Positions 12,268 through 23,690 of a stretch of DNA of 64,000 nt are shown one piece after another. A program made the translations under genes and the position numbers. The number at the start of each line of letters is the position of its first letter. Positions within the stretch are counted from its first letter, which is position 1. Below the pieces are notes generated by a model. It was not told the origin of the DNA. It saw only the letters and a program-made list of their open reading frames with translations, and searched no databases. This stretch comes from Sulfurimonas sp. Its GTDB lineage: Bacteria > Campylobacterota > Campylobacteria > Campylobacterales > Sulfurimonadaceae. The stretch covers positions 1-64,000 of the forward strand of contig JAUZRZ010000007.1 of the NCBI GenBank assembly GCA_030949945.1. Direction: 5' to 3'.

Positions 12268-13117
12268 TCATTTTACAGTTACTATTCACGATGACAATGG
12301 TGTAAAGCAGTTTAATGTTCACCGTTTTGTGAAAAAAGCACTTCTATATGCTTCTTTGTTTATACTGAGCATGGTTTTTATTGCTGTAGGAACTATTCTT
12401 TACCTAAACCATAGTGTCGAAGTCATAAAACTTAAACGCGATGGTATCGTGAGTGCTTATGAAGAGATGAAAAAGAAAAATATTGCCTTAGAAGAGAGTA
12501 TACAAATAACAAACAGTTCACTCGATAAAAAAAAGAGAGAGCTTAGCGAACTCTCCGACTCACTTACAGAAATTGAAGTCTTAATCGGTCTCAAACCAAT
12601 GGCAGAATCTTCAATCGAAGATAGGGTAAGTGCAACAAAAATTGACTCACAACATAGAGCAGTTTTAATGCAACTGATTCCAAATGGCTCACCTATTGAG
12701 TACCATGGGATAACAAGTTCGTTATGGCTACCGGACACACCCAACCTTAGGTAAACGCGAGTTTCATCGTGGAACAGATATGAAAGCTGCAATGAATACT
12801 CCAGTTTATGCTCCAGCAGATGCTATAGTTGAGTGGTCAGGCTATCACAAGAAGAGTGGTTTTGGGCGTTTAGTGATACTTGAACACTCTTATGGTTTTA
12901 AAACTTACTACGGTCATTTAAACAAAACTGTGGTAAAATCAGGTACATTTGTAAAAAAAGGCACACTTATAGCATATACGGGCAATACTGGAATGAGTAA
13001 TGGTCCTCATCTGCACTATGAGATACGGTTTATACACAGAAATGTAAATCCATTTTGGTTTATAAAATGGACACAAAAAAATTATGATGAAATATTTCAA
13101 AAGGAGAAGAAAATACC
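12260..13117 (+). CDS. M23-family peptidase, frameshift ~12735; 3' end approximate
   Basis: HRGTDMKAAMNTPVYAPADAIVEWSGYHKKSGFGRLVILEHSYGFKTYYGHL ... GPHLHYEIR. Confidence 0.88.
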
Positions 13118-13506
13118 ATGGCAATCTTTAATAATGGCGACAACACATCTACGGCTTCAGGCAACTCAAACACAACAATTATTACCGCAGGTACAAAAAT
13201 TAATGGAGAGGTAAACCTCTCTTGTAATTTATATATTGATGGTGAATTAGAGGGGAGTATTAAATCCTCTAAGGAAGTAAATGTTGGGAAAAATGGACAT
13301 GTAAAGGGAAGTATTCATACTGAACGTTTAGTTGTTCAAGGCTTTATAGAAGGGACTGTAAATGCTAAAACAGTTGAGATAAGGCTGCTGGACATGTAAG
13401 TGGTGAGATTAACTCTTCTGAGTTAATCATAGAGTCAAAAGGTATTTTTGAGGGTAACTCAATAGTTAAAGACGTAAAACCAGCAATAGCAAAAACTAAA
13501 GTTTAA
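13118..13506 (+). CDS. Bactofilin (polymer-forming cytoskeletal protein), frameshift ~13383
   Basis: TIITAGTKINGEVNLSCNLYIDGELEGSIKSSKEVNVGKNGHVKGSIHTERLVVQGFIEGTV. Confidence 0.88.
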
Positions 13507-16500
13507 TGTCACAAACAGCACTATTTAACTACTTTAAAACACAAACTAAAGAGCCTCTTGAAGTTATAGTATGTGAAGATACTAAGGAGGCAGAGGAGCT
13601 CTTAAGTGTTACAAAGTTCTTTAAACGAGAGACTATTCTTTTTCCAGATTTTCGTGCTAGCTATGGAGATGATTTGCGTTCTTACAAAGAAGAACTTCAT
13701 GAGCTCTTTTTTGCACTTCAAACATACTATAAAGCAAAGAAAAAACCACTTATAATTTCACCCTTAAAGACACTGTTATTTCCTTTACCAAAAGAAGAAC
13801 TCTTTAAAACAACTCGTTTAGAGTTTGGTAGTGAAGTGAATCTAAAATCTTTTAAAGAGCAGATGCTTTTTTGGGGATATACCTTTGTAGATATGGTACA
13901 GGTTGAGGGCGAGATAAGTCATCGTGGGGATATATTAGATATATATATTCCCTCAAGTAAAAACCCTTATCGTATCTCTTTTTTTGATACTGAGATTGAG
14001 CAGATAAAAGAGTTTGAACTTGAATCACAAAGAACACTTGGGGATGAGTTAGATTTTATTGAGATTCGGAGTGCATTTTTTTCACTTGATGAAAACTCAT
14101 TTAACACTTTAAACACTAAAACACAAGAGAGTGAGTTTGATGCTTTAAGTAAAGATATAAGCTTCTTTAGGGTTTTGGCACTTAGACGGTGATGCTCAAA
14201 ATTTCTTAGAAAACAAAAATGTAAAACTTAGTCGAAACCTTGATAATATTTTAAAAGATGCTTATGGAATTAACAATCCAACTATAAGTCGTGAATGTTT
14301 TAACTTAGAACTACTCCCTCAAAATGACGATATAAAAGAGTTAGTTGTAGTAAATGCAGAGCATCTTTTAAATGTTCATCGTGATAAAAAGATAAGTGTC
14401 ATAGCCGCAAATGCAGCGACTATTAAACAAGCTGGAATATATGATACATCAAATATTACGAAGATAACTGCAGGCTATATTTTAAATATTTTAACACCTG
14501 ATGAGATGGTAATATCCCTCAATAAACCTGATAAAAAACGCAGACGTAGAAAAAGTGCTATCCTTTTAGATGACCTTAAAAAAGGTGATTATGTTGTTCA
14601 TGAGGATTATGGTGTTGGAATTTTTGACTGCGATTGAGCAGACTGAAATTCTGGGTGGAGTTAAAGATTTTATTGTCATTCGGTATGTTGGGGATGATAA
14701 AATCCTACTGCCTGTTGAGAATCTTGATTTTATTGACCGTTATATTGCAGGTGGGGGTTCCACTCCTGTTTTAGATAGACTAGGAAAAGGGAACTTTGGA
14801 AAACTAAAAGCAAAAGTACGCAAACGCCTCCTTGAAATTGCAGGACAGATAGTAAATACAGCAGCTGCGAGAGCTCTTATAAAAGCACCAAAAATAAATC
14901 TTTCAAAAGCAGAGTTAAAAGAGTTTCAATCCCTTGCAGGTTTTGAATATACGGATGACCAAACAAACGCAGTAAAAGATATACTCTCTCAGATGTCAAC
15001 GGGAAATATCATGGATAGACTCCTAAGTGGTGATGTTGGTTTTGGAAAAACAGAAATAGCCTTAAATACAATATTTGCAGCCTTTAAGTCTGGTTACCAG
15101 TCTGCGTTTATCGTGCCAACAACACTCCTCTCAGCACAGCACTGGCGTTCTTTAGATGAGCGTTTTAGTAATCTTGGCTTGCGTTATGCAAAACTCGATA
15201 GATTTGTAAGTACAAAAGATAAAAATGCTGTTATAAAAGGTCTGGCATCTGGAGAGATAGATGTCGTAGTGGGAACACATACTCTTTTTGGTTTAGAGTT
15301 TAAAAAACTAGGTGTAGTCATCATAGATGAAGAGCATAAGTTTGGAGTCAAACAAAAAGAGAAGATAAAAGAGTTATATCATAATGTGCATCTTCTCTCA
15401 ATGTCGGCTACTCCTATCCCTCGCTCACTCAACCAAGCACTTAGTTCCATAAAAACGATGAGTCAACTGCTTACTGCTCCTAAGTGAGCGCCAAGGTGTG
15501 AGAACTTTTGTAAAAGAGTATGAAGAGAAACTTATAAAAGAGGTTATCCTTCGTGAACTTCGCCGTGGTGGTCAGGTCTTTTATGTGCATAACTCTATAG
15601 ACCATATGCCAATAAAACTCGGTGAACTTAAAGCTCTTTTACCCGATTTACGTATTGTGATGCTTCACTCAAAAATATCAGCACTTGAGACTGAAAAAGA
15701 GTTACTAAAGTTTGAAGCGGGTGAGTATGACCTTATGATAGCAACCTCCATCATAGAGTCGGGAATTCATATGCCAAAGGTCAATACTATCTTAGTAGAT
15801 GGTGCAGATAGATTTGGAATAGCAGATCTGCATCAACTCCGTGGAAGGGTTGGACGTGGACATGTAGAGGGTTTTGCATACTTTATAGTGAAGAATAAAG
15901 AACTCTTAACAGATGAAGCAAAAAAACGGCTTTTAGCACTAGAGTCGAACTCCTTTTTAGGAAGTGGTAGTGTACTTGCACATCATGACTTAGAGATACG
16001 TGGTGGTGGTAACCTCATAGGTGATGCACAGAGTGGTCATATCAAAAATATCGGGTATTCGCTTTATCTTAGAATGCTTGAAGATGCCATAAAAGAGCTT
16101 AGTAATACACAAGAGGGCGAGAGGGCTAAAGTAGATATAAAACTTACTATCAGTGCTTATATATCTGATGAGGTAGTACGAGAAGATAGGCTGCGTTTAG
16201 ATATATATAGGCGTCTTTCTCAGTGTGAGAATGCTGTGGAGATATATGAAGTCGAAGAAGAGATAATAGACCGTTTTGGGGAGTTAGATATGCCAACAAA
16301 ACAGTTCTTTTGAACTTATGGTTATAAAACTTTTAGCACTAGATAAGAAGATAAAAAGTATCAGTAACTATGGACAAAATGTAACTATTACTTATCTCAA
16401 CGAATCAAAAGAGAGTATAAAGTCAAAGAGTAGAGATGATGATGATATTATAAAAGCTACACTCTTTTATCTACGAAATAATAAGCCAAAAATACCTAAA

Positions 16501-16515
16501 AGTCCTCTTTTTTAG
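13506..16515 (+). CDS. mfd: Transcription-repair coupling factor, several frameshifts
   Basis: GDVGFGKTEIALNTIFAA; IIDEEHKFGVKQKEKIKEL; ADLHQLRGRVGRGHVEGFAYF. Confidence 0.95.
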
Positions 16516-16583
16516 CTCTGTCGTACGGATAAACTGCCTTACGCTATAATATATGCGCAAAGAAATACTTTAAAAGAGAGAAA

Positions 16584-17400
16584 ATGAAAATAGCATTTAT
16601 CGGAGATATTGTCGGTCGTCCTGGTCGTGATATGCTTGGAAAATATTTACCAAAATTACGAGAAGAAGAGGGGCTTGATTTTGTCATTGTAAATTATGAA
16701 AATGCCTCTCATGGTTTTGGACTTACGGCAAAAAACTGTAATGAACTCTTCTCTTATGGTGTAGATGTAATGAGTGGCGGGAATCACTCTTGGGATAAAA
16801 AAGATATTATTCCCTTGTTTGATACCCATGAAATACTACGTCCTCACAACTACCCTGATGAAGTGAGTGGAACTGGTTGTAAAACTTATGAGATAAATGG
16901 TGAGAAGTTAGCAGTGCTAAACCTAATGGGACACTACGGTATGCCTTATGCAGATAATGCTTTTCGTACAGCTCTTAGCGAAGTAGAAAAACTAGAACTT
17001 GAGGGTGTAAAAAATATTTTTATAGATTTTCATGCGGAAGCTACAAGTGAAAAACGCGGGATGATGATGCTTTTACAAGGAAGAGTAAGTGGAATTATTG
17101 GTACACATACACATGTGAGTACAGATGATTTTCAAATATCAAAAGGAACTGCATATCTTACAGATATTGGTCTGACAGGTTGTCGTGATAATGTAATAGG
17201 AATGGATGCTAAAGTTCCTCTCAAACAGTTTTTGACAGGGATGAGGGGGCATTTTGATATTCCAAAAAAATGTAAAAGTATTTTACAGATTGCTATAATG
17301 GAACTTAGAGATGGTAAGTGTACATCGGCTTATAAGATAAAACAGTTTTGCGATGCTAGAGTACTTAAAAGTGAGGCTTGGATAGAGATAGGCATTAAGC
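16584..17400 (+). CDS. TIGR00282/YmdB-like metallophosphoesterase
   Basis: MKIAFIGDIVGRPGRDML; MSGGNHSWDKKDI; VSGIIGTHTHVSTDD. Confidence 0.88.
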
Positions 17401-17859
17401 GGCTGTTACTCTGTAGTAGTTGTCATTTGCTACATAAGTATTAACCATTTTCATTTTTAAAAGAGACTCTTGACTCTCTTGAGCTTTTTGGGGTAGGTTC
17501 TTGTCTAGTTTTGGTGTTTGGCTTAGTGTACCTTTTGGCTTTACAAGAAAAGAGAACATTTTAGAATTCTCTTCATAAGAGACTTTTGAACTGTTCATAG
17601 CACTAAGTTTTGTAAACTTTTTTGAAGTGGCATTTTGTCTGTTTTCTTGTGCATTGATGAGTTGTTTATTGTTGAGTGCTTTATAGTTAGAGATATAATT
17701 TAGAGGAATTTTAGAGTTGGATAAAACATTTGTTGAAGAAGTCTCTAAAAGTTTTGAGGAGAAAGATTCTGCTTTTTTTGCTACTCGAGAAGACTCATCA
17801 GTTCTCTCTTTTTTTGTGAGAGATGTATCAATATATGTACTATATGATGAAACAAACAT
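17395..17859 (-). CDS. Hypothetical protein
   Basis: Single long ORF of 154 aa, Ser/Lys rich. Confidence 0.5.
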   Translation of the reverse strand: MFVSSYSTYIDTSLTKKERTDESSRVAKKAESFSSKLLETSSTNVLSNSKIPLNYISNYKALNNKQLINAQENRQNATSKKFTKLSAMNSSKVSYEENSKMFSFLVKPKGTLSQTPKLDKNLPQKAQESQESLLKMKMVNTYVANDNYYRVTAA

Positions 17860-18005
17860 ACTTTATCCTTTGTATAACACAATTATAAAGGCAATAATGC
17901 TTAAACAATTCTTCCACATTTTGATACAATATGCCTAGATAAAATGAATTATGACATTTATCTTGTCAGGGTAATATAAATGAAAAAACTAAAAAATGAT
18001 ATTTT

Positions 18006-18389
18006 TTGAAAACGATTTTACTATTTGTAGGAGTGTTTCTTGTACTCTTCTTCATATCCTATGTTTTACTAAAACATTTTCTTCTCTCTTTAGATTTAGG
18101 AGAAGCTTATGCAGTCAGTGAAACTTTAGTGGCTTTTAACTTTGTATGGTTGGAAATATCAGTGGCATTTTTTATTTTGATGAGTGCTACTTACTTTATA
18201 CTCAAGAGAATAAACAGTAAAGTTTATGAAGAATTAGACACAATATCCGAGTACATTTATGAAATCTCAGAAAATAAAAATTATGAAAAAACATTAAAGT
18301 CTCAACACTATTTAGAATTTCTTCGTATCTCTGTTGGTTTAAAAAATATAACTAAACGCCTCGCTCAAAAAGATAAAAGAAGTAGATAA
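18006..18389 (+). CDS. Two-TM membrane protein, possible histidine-kinase-like N-terminal region
   Basis: Two hydrophobic segments then coiled region DTISEYIYEISENKNYEKTL. Confidence 0.5.
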   Translation: MKTILLFVGVFLVLFFISYVLLKHFLLSLDLGEAYAVSETLVAFNFVWLEISVAFFILMSATYFILKRINSKVYEELDTISEYIYEISENKNYEKTLKSQHYLEFLRISVGLKNITKRLAQKDKRSR

Positions 18390-18467
18390 AATAGCAAAAT
18401 GCAATATTTTTGTAATAGCTAATTTCTTTATGATATATTTTTACAAATATAAAATAAAGAATAATTT

Positions 18468-18680
18468 ATGAGAGATTTTAGAGCTATTATAGAAAAGTTA
18501 AAAATATATGTATCGGATGATATAAAAAGAAAAGTTTTAGATAAAGATATTTCTAATATATTAAAAATAAATCAAGCAAGATTTGCAACAATGAAAAAAC
18601 GTAATGTTACTCCATATGAAGAGATATTACGATTTTGTGAGGCTGAAAAACTCTCATGTAGTGAAATCTTTTTTGATTAG
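18468..18680 (+). CDS. Small helix-turn-helix DNA-binding protein
   Basis: KDISNILKINQARFATMKKRNVTPYEEILRFCEAEKLSCSEIF, CI-like HTH pattern. Confidence 0.6.
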   Translation: MRDFRAIIEKLKIYVSDDIKRKVLDKDISNILKINQARFATMKKRNVTPYEEILRFCEAEKLSCSEIFFD

Positions 18681-20321
18681 ATTTTTGACTGAACAGTTAC
18701 TTTTTTAGCTTCAAACATTTCAATGGCACGTGCGACCATAGGCTCTTGGGTAATATCAACACCATTTGTCTCATCAAGTGGAGCAGGGTCATCACAAGAA
18801 CTTACACAGCTAGTGTTTCCACCTAGCTCAGCATCTTCTATCATCGATATGCTTTGTGGGTCATTACTTGGACTAGCTGTCTCTTTGGGGGGTTCTGCTT
18901 CTTGTACTTTTTGAGTACAAGCGACACCTTTTATCTGTGTTTGAAAACTAAAAACTTCTCGAACAAGTTGTTTGATAACACCATAGCCATGTTTGAGTGC
19001 TTTTTTACACTCTTCGTTCGCACAACTCTCCCATGTGAGTATATTATTTTCATAAGAGACAAAGCTAATATTTTTTGTAAAACATTCACCTAATTGGGCA
19101 TTTCTATCAGTTATTTTATCTACTAAGGTATTAAATTCTTTTACCCCTTCTTGAACTTTAACTTCTTCTTGAGGGGTTTTGGATGGAGTTGGGACTGGCT
19201 CTTGGACTGGAGTCATCTCAGGTGTTGTTGATTGGATTTTAACAGTTGGTATCCACATCTTTCTCAAATGACTCTATCATCTGGTCTATCTCTCTGATAC
19301 GAAGAGCCTCAACCATTTTAAAGAAGATTAGAGAAAGGACAAAACTTCCATCTGCATTTATACTAAAGAGATATTTTGAGTCACTAAGGATTCTAAAAAA
19401 CCTATCTAAGATTAGTGTTGAAAAAAGCGAATCATAATTGTACATTTTCTCTTTTAAGTAGGCGATAAGTTCATCAACAACCATCTCAGACTCATAATCT
19501 TCTAGTACCTTTGTTTTTGCAACTAAAGCACCGTAGTCTTTAGCAAATACAGCATCAAATAGCTCATCTATAAACTTAGGGTCAACAAGCCCTAACATAT
19601 CTGTAACGGTACGAACATCTACATGATTTTTAGAGTAGATAATAGCCTGATCGAGGAGTGTTAGAGTATCTCGAAGACTACCACTTCCACTACGTGCTAA
19701 AATCTCTAAGGCATCACTCTCATACTCTATTCCCTCTAGTTGTAAGATGTGTGCTAGATGGTCAACTATTTTATTTGTAGCGATACTTTTAAATCTAAAA
19801 TGCTGTGTTCGACTTAAAATTGTGGCAGGAAGTTTAAGTGGGTCAGTAGTTGCTAAGATAAACTTTACATACTCTGGTGGCTCTTCTAGCGTTTTAAGCA
19901 GAGCATTAAAAGCCTCTTTTGTAAGCATATGTACTTCATCAATGATAAATATTTTATACCTTGCAACAGCAGGTTTATACTTTGTCTGCTCAACTAAATC
20001 ACGTATATCATCTATCTTTCGGCTAGAAGCTCCATCCATCTCTATGATGTCCATATGCCGACCCTCTAGTGCCATAACACAGTTTGAACAGATACCACAA
20101 GGATGATGACTCATGCCCTCTTCACAGATAAGTGCCTTAGCAAAGATACGAGCAGTAGAAGTCTTACCACTCCCACGAAGTCCAGAAAAAAGGTAGGCAT
20201 GAGAGAGTCTATTGGAGTCAAGTGCGAGTGAGAGAGTTTGTGTAATTGTATCTTGACCAATTAACTCATCAAAATTTGAAGGACGATATTTTCTAGCTAA
20301 AACTTCTGATGCTGCTTTCAA
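18677..20321 (-). CDS. dnaX: DNA polymerase III subunit gamma/tau, frameshift ~19255
   Basis: SEVLARKYRPSNFDELIGQDTITQTL; LFSGLRGSGKTSTARIFAKAL; EEPPEYVKFILATTDPLKLPATILSR. Confidence 0.95.
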
Positions 20322-20375
20322 GAAATAACTCCATGATTAATTTAAAATCATTTTAGCGTAAGGAAGCTTTTAAAG

Positions 20376-21196
20376 TCATTTATAAATACTCATAAGTGCT
20401 TTTTCAAACACTCCATCACCAAACCATTTTCTTATAAATATAAGCTGTTTTGCGTGTTTTCCACCTGCATATCTTCGTTTTGGTTTTTTGGCGTTTATGG
20501 CTTCCATTACTAAGTCGGTGATAACAGAGGGTTCGCTACCTTCTTTTTGCTCAAACCACTTTTGAAATACATTGGCGACCATATCTGTTGTATCTTGGTA
20601 AACTGTACCTTTTGCTCTTTGCGTCATTGGTTCTAACATAACGCCACCAAACTCAGTGTTAATTGCCCCCGGTTCGATGATAATCACATCAATACCAAAC
20701 TGTTTTAGCTCCAGTCTTAAACAATCCGACCAACCTTCAAGTGCATGTTTTGTAGCATGATACCAAGCACCCAAATAAGAGTATACTTTTCCACCAACGG
20801 ACGAAGTGTTTATAATTTTTCCATAGCCTTGTTTTCGCATAATAGGGATGATGAGTTGCGTCAATCTCGCTAATCCAAAAAGATTCACTTCAAACTGTCG
20901 TCTGGCTGTGTCCAAGTCAATGACTTCAACAGCTCCATACTCTGCATATCCTGCGTTATTCATCAAAACATCAAGTCGTCCAAAAGCCACTTGTATAAGT
21001 TCTACTACCTCTACAATATCTTTTTCTTGAGTGATGTCCATTTTCACGGTCATAGCACCTAATGATTTTAAATCATCCATCTTCTCAATGCTTCGAGCAA
21101 CGGCAATGACCTCATAACCATCTGATAATAATCTCTTAAGCGATGTCTTTGCCCATTCCAGCACTAGCACCGGTAACTAAAGCTACTTCTTTTCAT
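20376..21196 (-). CDS. Short-chain dehydrogenase/reductase, frameshift near N-terminus
   Basis: MNNAGYAEYGAVE; IINTSSVGGKVYSYLGAWYHATKHALEGWSD (YxxxK motif). Confidence 0.88.
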
Positions 21197-21255
21197 AATA
21201 TTTCCTGTTTTTATAATTTGTGTTGATTGTATGTAATATTGAAGTATGAAGGAGT

Positions 21256-21286
21256 ATTCATTCCCATCGTTTTGATGGGAATGAAT
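21256..21286. other. 13-bp perfect stem hairpin, candidate terminator
   Basis: ATTCATTCCCATC-GTTTT-GATGGGAATGAAT immediately beyond the 3' end of the BspA-like gene; no U-tract. Confidence 0.5.
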
Positions 21287-21300
21287 AAAGAGTGTAAGTT

Positions 21301-22954
21301 CTAATTTTTTATACAACGTACTGGGAAGCCAGCCGCACGTATAGGTTCTAGATAGCTGCTCGAAGCGCTCATGAAATAAACAGAAGCTCCATTAGTAGAA
21401 GCAGTAGTATCACTTGACCAAAGATACGCAGCATGTAAACTGACAATAGCATTTGAATCTCGCTCACCAGACTGTGGTATTTTAAGAAAACTATCAAATG
21501 CTAGTGGTGAAGTAGTGATACTTCTGCATTTAATGTATCATTTTGAAGTTCTGCACTTGTTGGTACACGATAACCAATTGGACAAATAGATGTTCCATCA
21601 GTTTTGGACCATAAAGCTGTCCTTAGTGCTCCAATGTCATCAACTCCAGCAGTTAGCCAATCCCCAGCAATTTGGACAAAACTTCCACCAGTTGCACCTG
21701 TTGCTGGGAGTGCACTTAAGCGACTCGCTGTATCTGCATTTGTAATTTTTTCATGTCCATCAGTTATTCTACCCCATTGGTAGTAGTCTCCAAAACAACT
21801 TTCTTGAGAGGTTACATAACTGGCGTCATCAGAAAAATCGGCTCTATTTATGTCACATACTTGAGAAGCACCTAAGTTTCTGTCTAGCCATGTTCTTCCT
21901 GTAGCAGGAGATATTACAGTACCGTATGTTATTCCATTATGAGTTATAGTTATTACTGGCCAAGTTGGTTCTGTTACACCACCTGCATTTAAAGAAAAGT
22001 CAGTATTCAATGTAACATTAGCTACATCCCAAGAACTTAAGTCTTGACTAAACGCAGTAGCTCCAGAAAATGTTTGTGTCATATCTGTAACACTAGAAGT
22101 ATTCCAGTCACTTATGTTTTGGTCAAACGCAGCCGCTCCATAAAACATTTGATACATACTTGTAACACTAGAAGTATCCCAGCCACTTATGTCTAAGTTA
22201 AAAGTAGCAAAACTTCCGCTTCCGCCATTAACAAATAATGTTGACATATTTGTAATAGCTGAAGTGTCTGCGTTTATGATTTGCAGTGCTAGTTCCTCTT
22301 TAGAATAGGATCAAGATCTGATGAATACTCGACGATTAGAGCTTTTAACTCAAGTACAGTAAGTGAATACTCAATATGATCTGGGTAAGTTTGTGTAATA
22401 TAAGTCTTTAGAGTCGTTAGTGCGTCTACTTCGCTTACAGTTTTTGCTGTATAGTTAATATCAGATGCTTGAGCAAAGGCTCTGTCGGCTATAAGCGTCA
22501 TGTTTAAGTCGGCAGAAGAGATGTTTATGTCCGTTCCATCAAAGTTAGCCGCTACATTTGGATTTAGAACTATACTTATGTTCGCATCGGCATTTGTGTT
22601 GAGAGATTGTAAAATTCTCGCTATGTTTGTTGTTTTTTGTGTTGGAGCTATAAAGTTTGTAGTTCCACCTAGGTTATAGGGTGACATGATAGGAGCACAA
22701 AGCATAGAACCAAGTTCTAAATCTCCTATAAGAAAAGTACAAGTTTCTCCAGAGTTATACTCTAGTTTTCCATCTGTATCTGTTACTCCGGAACTTGAGT
22801 TGGTTGTAAAAGCTAAGCCTGCTACGGGAGAGTCTATAAACTGTCCTGTGAGTGTTTGAGTTCCAGCTAAAGTGCTGTTAGAGCCACTGTTAGAACAAGA
22901 GACTATTCCAAGTGATAGCATCGCTATACTTAATGTAGATATGATTTTATTCAT
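21301..22954 (-). CDS. Lipoprotein with BspA-like (DUF285) repeats and a C-terminal FISUMP-like domain, frameshifts
   Basis: Lipobox LGIVSCSN; repeats ISGWDTSSVTSMYQMFYGAAAFDQNISDWNTSSVTDMTQTFSGATAFSQDLSSWDVANV; TGRTWLDRNLGASQVC ... CPIGYRVPTSAE. Confidence 0.82.
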
Positions 22955-22997
22955 CTTTTTTTCCTTGTATAATTTAGGTTCGAATATTATAAACTAT

Positions 22998-23017
22998 TGA
23001 GGTCTTAGCGAGGTTTA
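22998..23017 (-). promoter_or_regulatory. Putative response-regulator operator upstream of BspA-like lipoprotein gene
   Basis: TGAGGTCTTAGCGAGGTTTA; 19/20 match to 25574..25593; TATAAT (minus strand) at 22986..22991. Confidence 0.6.
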
Positions 23018-23690
23018 GAGCTTTACTTTGTATCCAAGTTCAGGGAAAGTTTCAATAAAATCTTTTCCAAATTTTTTTCTTATACGAAAAAGTAGATTTT
23101 TTAAAGCGGAAGCACTCATAGGTTCCAATCCATATACGGCGTCTCCTATCATATCTTTACTGAGAATATATCCTTTTTTTCTATTGCAAGAACTAAAAAT
23201 AGATACTCTCTTGAAGTTAGTGATACCTCTGTATTGTCTTCGTAAAGAAGTTTTTTATCAGTATCAAGATAAAAATTATTCTTTATCTTGTAGATACTAC
23301 TTTTGCGTATGATTTAAATTATCTGTACATCTACTCAGAGCTTCTTCTAGTCTTTGTAAATCCAAAGGTTTCACAATGTAGTCTATTACTCCAAGTTTTA
23401 TGGCTTTAAACAGGTACTTTTCATCTTTAAAAGCCTGAGAGTATTACAATTGGGGTATTGTTCTCATCACTCTTAAGAGTTGTTATAAAATCTAGTCCAT
23501 TCTCTTTTTCTAAGTGTATATCACTCATAATAACATCAATTTTTTTTGTTCTAATTGTTTCAAGTGCATCTTTAATATTTGTTCTAAAATATATTGTTTT
23601 AAAATACAGTTCTAATGTTTCTATAAAAGCAGAGGCAACTTCTTTATCGTCTTCTAGTAATAATACATTGCATTTTTCTAAAATTTTCAT
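23014..23690 (-). CDS. OmpR-family response regulator, frameshifted
   Basis: REC: NVLLLEDDKEVASAF ... DVIMSDIHLEKENGLDFI; winged helix on minus strand: SLTSREYLFLV...LFRIRKKFGKDFIETFPELGYKVKL. Confidence 0.82.

Noticed and set aside
19239-19267. Possible programmed ribosomal frameshift in dnaX producing gamma/tau
   Set aside because: No A-AAA-AAG-type slippery heptamer at the overlap; GATACCAAC for GATCCAAC fits the same single-base insertion error seen elsewhere.
20376-21196. Island-like gene next to dnaX
   Set aside because: Ordinary short-chain dehydrogenase with normal composition and no mobility signature.
21256-21286. Perfect 13-bp hairpin as a regulatory RNA or repeat
   Set aside because: Single copy in the window, directly beyond a gene end; most simply a terminator-like hairpin, although lacking a U-tract.
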